Source: DATDMG01 sp036518955 (GTDB lineage Bacteria; Actinomycetota; Actinomycetes; Actinomycetales; Kineosporiaceae). From it: 10,274 bases of DNA. Where the stretch lies: positions 1-10,274 of the forward strand of contig DATDMG010000078.1 in NCBI GenBank assembly GCA_036518955.1, written 5' to 3'. Position 1 is the first letter of the stretch; each line of letters opens with the position of its first letter. The translations under genes and the position numbers were made by a program. The notes under the pieces were generated by a model. It did not search any database. It worked only from the letters and a program-made list of their open reading frames with translations, and was not told the origin of the DNA. Below are positions 6,558 to 10,274 of this stretch, piece by piece.

Positions 6558-7462
6558 CGCTCCCCCTCCTCGCCGAGGTCCGACCCGGCTCGTGCCGCGG
6601 CGGCCGCGAGGGCCCGGGCGGCGAGCACCCTGGCCAGCTCGGCACGGTAGGCCGCGGTGGCGTGGATGTCGCTGTCGGGCTCCAGCCCTTCGGTGGCCAC
6701 CGCGGCGACGGAGCGCCAGGCCGCGGGCTCGACCGCGTCCGGTAGGCGCAGGCCCGCCGTCCGCGCCGCGGGGCCGACGTCGACGGCCACCGGGACGGGA
6801 CCCATCGTCAGGAACGCCGCCAGCGCGTCGGTCACCGCTCCGTCCGGATCCAGGGTCGCCGCCGCGGCGACCCCGCACACGGCGTAGTCACCGTGCCGCC
6901 GGGAGACCTCGACGAATGCGGTGCCGGTCCGACCCGGGAACGCCGGGAAGAACGCCTCGACCGCCAGCTCCCCGGGCCCGATCGACGACTCCATCGGGCC
7001 GAGGAAGAACTCCGCCGCGGGGACCTCGCGACGGCCGGCGGTACTGGCCAGGGTCACCGAGCCGGCGGTGAGGGCGAGGACGGCGGTCAGCTCGCCGCTC
7101 GGGTCGGCGTGGGCGAGCGATCCGACACTCGTGCCACGGTTGCGGATCGTCGGGTGCGCGACGAGCCGGAGCGCCTGGCGTAGCAGCGGTTGGGCCGAGG
7201 CCGCCGCGTCGTCCCGCTCGACGTCCGCGTGCCGGGCCAGTGCGCCCACCCGGACGCCGTCCACGTCACTGCGCACGTACGCCAGGTCGGTGAGGCGGTT
7301 GATGTCGACGAGGTGGCCCGGAGCCGCCAGCCGCAGGGAGAGGATCGGCAGCAGGCTCTGGCCCCCGGCCAGGACCTTGCCGTCGGAGCGCGTCTCCGCC
7401 AGCACGGCGAGGGCCTCGTCGAGGGACTCCGGCCGGTGGTAGGTGAACGGCGGCGGCTTCAC
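6554..7462 (-). CDS. Molybdenum hydroxylase FAD-binding medium subunit (CoxM-like)
   Basis: 302 aa, close to the usual length of CoxM/xanthine dehydrogenase FAD subunits. It starts with KPPPFTYHRPESLDEALAVL. The two FAD-binding motifs are AGGQSLLPILSLRLA (32-46) and TIRNRGTSVGSLAHADPSGE (105-124), followed by the CO dehydrogenase flavoprotein C-terminal domain (YAVCGVAAAATL). It passes electrons from the iron-sulfur clusters to FAD and then to an external acceptor. I chose GTG at 7462 over ATG at 7471 because the GAGAGG ribosome site is 9 bases before the GTG but directly abuts the ATG, and because family members begin at this MKP-like position. It is the first gene of the minus-strand M-S-L-G operon, and its promoter should lie in the divergent spacer beyond 7471. 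The C-terminal 30 residues are Ala-rich helix. Confidence 0.94.
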   Translation of the reverse strand: MKPPPFTYHRPESLDEALAVLAETRSDGKVLAGGQSLLPILSLRLAAPGHLVDINRLTDLAYVRSDVDGVRVGALARHADVERDDAAASAQPLLRQALRLVAHPTIRNRGTSVGSLAHADPSGELTAVLALTAGSVTLASTAGRREVPAAEFFLGPMESSIGPGELAVEAFFPAFPGRTGTAFVEVSRRHGDYAVCGVAAAATLDPDGAVTDALAAFLTMGPVPVAVDVGPAARTAGLRLPDAVEPAAWRSVAAVATEGLEPDSDIHATAAYRAELARVLAARALAAAAARAGSDLGEEGER

Positions 7463-7660
7463 GCGTCGCATCCTCTCTCGCCGCGGCCGGGCACGACAGC
7501 GAAACGGCCGGGCGTCGGTGGCGTGTCCGTGGCGGCACCCGCCACCCGGCGTCGCGTCCGAGCTGTGCCGCCCCGGTCCCGGCCCGGGCACACCCGAAAC
7601 CGTGCAGGTGCGGCCCGGGCGGCAAGCGCACGTCGTGACGGAGGTGCCGTCGGTTTGTGG

Positions 7661-7673
7661 TGTGACGATCACA
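7661..7673. promoter_or_regulatory. Candidate operator TGTGA-CGA-TCACA
   Basis: A perfect 5-bp inverted repeat around a 3-base centre. The half-sites match the CRP/FNR-type TGTGA core, but the spacer is 3 rather than 6 bases, so a different dimeric regulator (for example a GntR-like one) is equally possible. It sits about 190 bases before the coxM-type start and 115 before the secreted-protein start. Confidence 0.4.
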
Positions 7674-7695
7674 TCGGGTGACATTTCTGCCGTTC

Positions 7696-7734
7696 CGCGG
7701 CGAAGCGTCGGCTTCTCTGGCTATCTTCGCCGCG
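7696..7734 (+). promoter_or_regulatory. 10-bp inverted repeat with an alternative inner hairpin
   Basis: CGCGGCGAAG (7696-7705) pairs perfectly with CTTCGCCGCG (7725-7734) across a 19-base loop. A second perfect hairpin, GAAGC-GTCG-GCTTC (7702-7715), uses part of the same 5' arm, so the two folds exclude each other if the region is transcribed. The element ends 53 bases before the secreted-protein ATG. It could be an operator in DNA or a leader structure in RNA; the sequence does not decide. Confidence 0.45.
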
Positions 7735-7746
7735 CATCCGACCGCA

Positions 7747-7760
7747 ATTCTGATCTGAAT
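7747..7760. promoter_or_regulatory. Imperfect palindrome ATTCtGATCtGAAT
   Basis: Of 14 bases, all match their dyad partner except the symmetric pair at 7751 and 7756. It is one of the few AT-rich spots in the spacer and ends 27 bases before the ATG of the secreted-protein gene, where a repressor could block transcription or a leader RNA could pair. Chance is not excluded. Confidence 0.3.
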
Positions 7761-7787
7761 CCCACGGGAAATGGAGTAGTGCCTGTC

Positions 7788-8537
7788 ATGCGTGGAAAAC
7801 GCGCGCTCCCGGTCGCCGCGGCTGCCGGCCTGTCTGTCGTCATCGCTCTCTCTGCGGCCTCTCCGTCGTCCGCGGCTCCGGACCGGCTGGAGGCGGTCAC
7901 CCGTACCGCCCTGACGGCCGAGGGAGCCCTGGCGGTGGCGCTGCCGTTCCCCGGCAGGTCCCCGGCCGCGGTGCAGTCGCTGTCCGTGCAGGCGATGAAG
8001 GGGGCGGCCAGCTTCCACGTCCGGATGCACGCCGTCGACGGTCAGGACACGACGGACCTCGACTTCGTCGTCGGCAAGACCGGCGGGCGCGGCACGGTGA
8101 GCCGGACCGGGCACGGCAGCCTGCACCTGATCCGGGTCCAGTCGATGATCTACGTCCAGGGCGACGAGGCGTTCTGGCGGTCGACGGGTGAGAGCAAGGA
8201 GGCCGCCGCGCTGCTGATCGGCCACTGGGTGGGGATCAAGGGTAAGAACAAGGGCATCGAGGCCATCCGCCGCCAGCTCGCCCCCGACTTCTGGATCTCC
8301 ATGCTGAGCTCCCCGAAGGCGACGCAACGCGTCCCGGGCAAGACCGTCGACAAGACCCCCACGGTCGGTTTGACGAACGGGGGTGACGTGGTCTACGTCG
8401 CGGCCAAGGGCAAGCCCTACCCGTTGCTGGTGGAGGACAAGGACACCCCTGACAACAGGATCACCTTCTCCGAGTGGAACAAGAAGGTGACGTTCAAAGC
8501 CCCCAAGGTCCTGGCGGTCGTCACCGTGAACAACTGA
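7788..8537 (+). CDS. Secreted LppX/LprG-like protein lacking a lipobox
   Basis: 249 aa. Residues 1-30 form a Sec signal: basic MRGKR, hydrophobic 7-24, and a probable signal peptidase I site after SSAA (about 30). There is no cysteine anywhere in the protein, so no lipid anchor. The mature part has a block at about 69-131 (SFHVRM, DLDFVVG, GTVSR, LIRVQSMIYVQGDEAFW) resembling the beta-sheet core of actinobacterial LppX/LprAFG-like and related lipoproteins of the LolA-like fold, then Lys-rich strands ending in VTVNN. The exact function is unknown; carrying a hydrophobic ligand or a cell-envelope role is inference. I chose ATG 7788, with GGAG 11 bases upstream; GTG 7779 is in frame, with GGGAA 8 bases upstream, and would add three residues. 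It is transcribed divergently from the hydroxylase operon. Confidence 0.85.
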   Translation: MRGKRALPVAAAAGLSVVIALSAASPSSAAPDRLEAVTRTALTAEGALAVALPFPGRSPAAVQSLSVQAMKGAASFHVRMHAVDGQDTTDLDFVVGKTGGRGTVSRTGHGSLHLIRVQSMIYVQGDEAFWRSTGESKEAAALLIGHWVGIKGKNKGIEAIRRQLAPDFWISMLSSPKATQRVPGKTVDKTPTVGLTNGGDVVYVAAKGKPYPLLVEDKDTPDNRITFSEWNKKVTFKAPKVLAVVTVNN

Positions 8538-8552
8538 TCCGACAGTGCGTCG

Positions 8553-8586
8553 GCGCGGCGCCCGGCCCCGGGGTCAGGCGCCGCGC
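8553..8586 (+). terminator. GC-rich hairpin terminator after the secreted-protein gene
   Basis: GCGCGGCGCC (8553-8562) and GGCGCCGCGC (8577-8586) form a perfect 10-bp stem with a 14-base loop that itself contains CCCCGGGG. It starts 15 bases after the stop codon. There is no T-tract, which is common for actinobacterial terminators. The hairpin also lies directly after a minus-strand stop codon at 8591-8589, so it may have served two convergent genes. Confidence 0.7.
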
Positions 8587-8588
8587 AC

Positions 8589-8672
8589 CTACAGCACCTG
8601 GAGCGCGACCTGCAGGGACAGCCTCAGGTGCGGATCGCGGGTGAACGGGCCGAGCAGCCGTTCCAGCTGTCG
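8589..8672 (-). pseudogene. Possible C-terminal remnant of a PucR-type regulator
   Basis: The minus-strand frame ending at TAG (8591-8589) encodes RQLERLLGPFTRDPHLRL then SLQVALQVL. The pattern R-x-x-E-x-L-x-G-x-x-x-x-D-P-x-x-R-L-x-L-x-x-A-L-x-x-L closely resembles the end of the PucR C-terminal helix-turn-helix domain (HTH_30), and its third codon positions are GC-rich (24 of 27). Further upstream the same frame reads ASARICQHRPVHGRV, faintly like the recognition-helix region, but spacing and codon use are poor and no complete domain or start can be built. I read it as a decayed remnant; a chance open frame in GC-rich DNA is the main alternative. PucR regulators often control purine catabolism, which suits the neighbouring allH-fdrA genes. 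Confidence 0.35.
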
Positions 8673-8859
8673 CGATCCGGTACCCCGCAGCAGCGGGCGG
8701 CCCGGCGCGACACGCCCGTGAACAGGGCGGTGCTGGCATATTCTGGCGCTGGCCGGGTCCATCCTCGGCGGATCTGAACACACCTGGACGGCAGCGGCCC
8801 GGCCTGCGTCGCGGGGAGAGTCGCGGCGGGCGGCCCGGCCGGCCCCATCGGAGGTGGAC

Positions 8860-9741
8860 GTGGCGTTCGTGGTGGCGAGCACCGCCGTCAGTGACCTCGT
8901 CCGCGGCGCACCACGGACGGCCCGGGTGGTCGCGGTCCTGCCCGCGGCGGTCTACCTCGAGGTGCCGGCCACCCCCGGGCCGCGTTGGCTGGCGCTGCTC
9001 GCGCGGGACGCCGTCCGGGTGCCGATCGGCCTGGTCACGGCCCTGCCCAGGGCACGTCGGCCGTTCCACGACCTGGGTGTCGGCGACCTCGCCTCGATCG
9101 GTGCCGGCGAGCTGTGCCTGCACGCCCGTCGCACCGCCGGCCGCCACGACGCGGGCTACCGGCCGCTGCGCTACTGGGATCCCACCGCCCCGGCGCTCTG
9201 CGGCGCCCTCGCCGGGCCCTCGCCGACGCGCCGCGGCGAGGCGCTCGCCCAGCTCATCGCTGTCCTGCCGGACGCTGACGCCGCGGGTTGGGCGGAGCGG
9301 GCGCTCGACCTCGAGGCGGCGTTGGCGCCGCCGGTGCCGGCGTCCGACCGGGTCGCCGCCACCGTGGGCGAGCTCGTCGGGCTGGGTCCCGGCCTGACCC
9401 CGGCCGGGGACGACGTCCTCGCCGGCGTCCTGGTCACCCTGGCGGCGGCCGCGGACGAACCGCGCCGTGCGGCCCTCGCCCACGCCGTCACCGCCGCCCT
9501 CCCGCGGACCGCGCCGATCTCCGCGGCCCTGCTGGCCCAGGCCTGCCGCGGCCGGACCGTTCCCGAGGTCGCGGCGCTGCTGCGGGCGATCGCCGGGTCC
9601 GGCGATCTCGACGCGGCCCTCACGGGGCTGGCGCTCGTCGGGCACACCTCGGGCGCCGCGCTGGCGCTCGGGGTCCGCGCGGCGCTCCGGGCCCGTGCCC
9701 GCGACCTGCGCCCGGGCCGGCCCCTGCGCAGCTGCGCATGA
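8860..9741 (+). CDS. allH: Oxamate carbamoyltransferase subunit AllH family (DUF2877)
   Basis: 293 aa, normal for DUF2877. The diagnostic motifs are GLGPGLTPAGDD (174-185), followed by an Ala-rich helical segment and RTAPISAALLAQACRG (about 216-231), then GHTSGAALALG (261-271). In E. coli, AllH (YlbF) works with FdrA and AllG as oxamate carbamoyltransferase, converting oxalurate plus phosphate to oxamate and carbamoyl phosphate in anaerobic allantoin degradation. Whether this actinobacterial homologue uses oxalurate or a related carbamoyl compound is not shown by the sequence. GTG at 8860 is preferred because GGAGG lies 5 bases upstream; the in-frame GTG at 8854 overlaps that ribosome site and would add two residues. 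The stop overlaps the fdrA start (ATGA), indicating coupled translation of two subunits. Confidence 0.9.
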   Translation: MAFVVASTAVSDLVRGAPRTARVVAVLPAAVYLEVPATPGPRWLALLARDAVRVPIGLVTALPRARRPFHDLGVGDLASIGAGELCLHARRTAGRHDAGYRPLRYWDPTAPALCGALAGPSPTRRGEALAQLIAVLPDADAAGWAERALDLEAALAPPVPASDRVAATVGELVGLGPGLTPAGDDVLAGVLVTLAAAADEPRRAALAHAVTAALPRTAPISAALLAQACRGRTVPEVAALLRAIAGSGDLDAALTGLALVGHTSGAALALGVRAALRARARDLRPGRPLRSCA

Positions 9742-10274
9742 GTGCCGCGGAGGTGGGGGCGGGGGTGGAGACCGTCGAGGTGCGTTCCGGTGCCTACCAC
9801 GACTCGGTGACCTTGATGCAGGTCAGCCGGACCGTCGCGGGCGTGCCCGGCGTGCTCGCGGGTCAGGTGGCGATGGGCACCGACCTGAACCTGGAGGTGC
9901 TGCGGGGGATGGGCTTCACCGTCCCGGACGGCGCCGGTCCCGCCGACCTGATCGTCGCCGTCCGCGCGGTGGACGCCGCCGCCCACGCGGCCGCCGCCGA
10001 CGCCGTGGCGGCCGCCCTGGCGCCCGCCCCCGGGCGGGCCTCCGGTCCGGGCACCGGCAGCGAGGTCGCCCCCCACCGGACGTCCGGGGCCGCCGTCCGC
10101 GCCCTCGGCGCCGCCGCCGGCGGCGGGGGCACCCTGACCCTGGTGTCCACGCCCGGGGCGTACGCGTTCGTGGAGGCGATGGACGCGCTGGAGTCCGGTG
10201 CCGATGTCCTGATCTTCAGCGACAACGTGTCGGTCGACCAGGAGGTCCGGCTCAAGCAGGTCGCCGCCGAGCGC
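9738..10274 (+). CDS. fdrA: FdrA family protein, N-terminal part (cut by window edge)
   Basis: 179 residues are visible; the gene continues past the right edge. FdrA resembles acyl-CoA synthetase (ADP-forming) subunits and is the partner of AllG and AllH in oxamate carbamoyltransferase. Visible markers are SGAYHDSVTLMQVS (17-30), VAMGTDLNLEVLRGMGF (44-60), and the Rossmann-like CoA-binding domain start LVSTPGAYAFVEAMDAL (135-151), with VLIFSDNVSVDQEVRLK (157-173), a stretch typical of FdrA. Residues about 80-130 form an Ala/Gly/Pro-rich linker between the two parts, longer and more low-complexity than I would expect. The ATG at 9738 overlaps the allH stop by 4 bases. An AllG (DUF1116) gene and a carbamate kinase would be expected next, outside the window. 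Confidence 0.92.
   Translation, partial: MSAAEVGAGVETVEVRSGAYHDSVTLMQVSRTVAGVPGVLAGQVAMGTDLNLEVLRGMGFTVPDGAGPADLIVAVRAVDAAAHAAAADAVAAALAPAPGRASGPGTGSEVAPHRTSGAAVRALGAAAGGGGTLTLVSTPGAYAFVEAMDALESGADVLIFSDNVSVDQEVRLKQVAAER

Larger units (their letters stand above)
7463..7787. other. Divergent intergenic spacer
   Basis: 325 bases between the hydroxylase operon (leftward) and the secreted-protein gene (rightward). The left half (about 7480-7640) is very GC-rich, with no structure I can support. The right half is less GC-rich and holds three dyad symmetries, listed separately, plus a two-codon ATG-GAG-TAG frame at 7771-7779. Promoters for both directions must lie here, but I find no convincing -35/-10 pair on either strand. 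Confidence 0.8.
8538..8859. other. Intergenic region between secreted-protein gene and allH
   Basis: 322 bases with no complete gene. From the left it holds the hairpin terminator, the possible PucR-type remnant, a lone AT-rich spot (GCATATTCTGG, about 8737-8747) that could be a promoter -10 region for allH but has no matching -35, and the GGAGG ribosome site at 8850-8854. Confidence 0.7.

Noticed and set aside
6052..6645. N-terminal extension of the large subunit to 1024 aa
   Set aside because: The extra 198 residues are the small-subunit gene read out of frame; homology starts only after the GTG at 6051.
2179..7071. A 4.9-kb open frame on the + strand
   Set aside because: It runs antisense to the whole hydroxylase operon and out of frame with kptA. 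The translation is Arg/Gly/Pro-rich with no domain, a usual artefact of high-GC DNA whose real genes on the other strand have GC-rich third positions.
8739..8744. TATTCT as a -10 promoter element for allH
   Set aside because: It is the only AT-rich hexamer in the area, but no acceptable -35 lies 15-19 bases upstream, and one hexamer is too weak to annotate.
8521..9645. A 374-aa minus-strand open frame opposite allH
   Set aside because: Gly/Arg-rich shadow without motifs; the + strand frame carries the DUF2877 motifs. Only the short tail at 8589-8672, in a different frame, looked protein-like.
1..10274. tRNA, rRNA, CRISPR arrays, insertion sequences or phage attachment sites
   Set aside because: I looked for tRNA-like cloverleafs, regularly spaced repeats, transposase motifs and terminal inverted repeats and saw none that could be supported.

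Overview
The window is very GC-rich DNA with many GTG starts and repeated 4-base GTGA/ATGA stop-start overlaps. This, together with a type VII-style toxin operon and actinobacterial-type secreted proteins, suggests a high-GC actinomycete. A Pseudonocardiales-like host is my guess; no marker gene in the window fixes the genus.

Left region (about 11-2701, + strand): a tightly coupled run of four genes. A 101-aa helical protein ends with a YxxxE type VII export motif. It overlaps a 472-aa polymorphic toxin-like protein with an N-terminal WXG-type helical region, a hydrophobic Gly/Ala-rich middle and a C-terminal ParB-like candidate toxin domain. Next comes a 131-aa likely immunity protein, then a complete RNA 2'-phosphotransferase (KptA/Tpt1), whose start codon overlaps the immunity stop by one base.

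Central region (2797-7462, - strand): a molybdenum hydroxylase operon read coxM-like (FAD), coxS-like (2Fe-2S), coxL-like (molybdopterin), then a CoxG-type SRPBCC protein with a C-terminal membrane anchor. The M-S-L order matches true CO dehydrogenases, but the active-site loop is PYRGAGR (form II/xanthine dehydrogenase type), so the substrate is unknown and CO is not supported.

Divergent spacer and secreted protein (7463-8537): a 325-base spacer carries three separate dyad symmetries between the hydroxylase operon and a gene for a secreted protein of a family that usually consists of lipoproteins; this one has no cysteine. A strong GC-rich hairpin follows the gene.

Right region (8538-10274): a short minus-strand stretch looks like the C-terminal tail of a PucR-type regulator, probably a remnant. 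Then come an AllH-type (DUF2877) gene and the start of fdrA, cut by the window edge. In E. coli these are two subunits of oxamate carbamoyltransferase, the late step of anaerobic allantoin (purine) breakdown. A molybdenum hydroxylase, a PucR-like remnant and AllH/FdrA side by side suggest a nitrogen-heterocycle or purine-type catabolic island next to a toxin-immunity locus.
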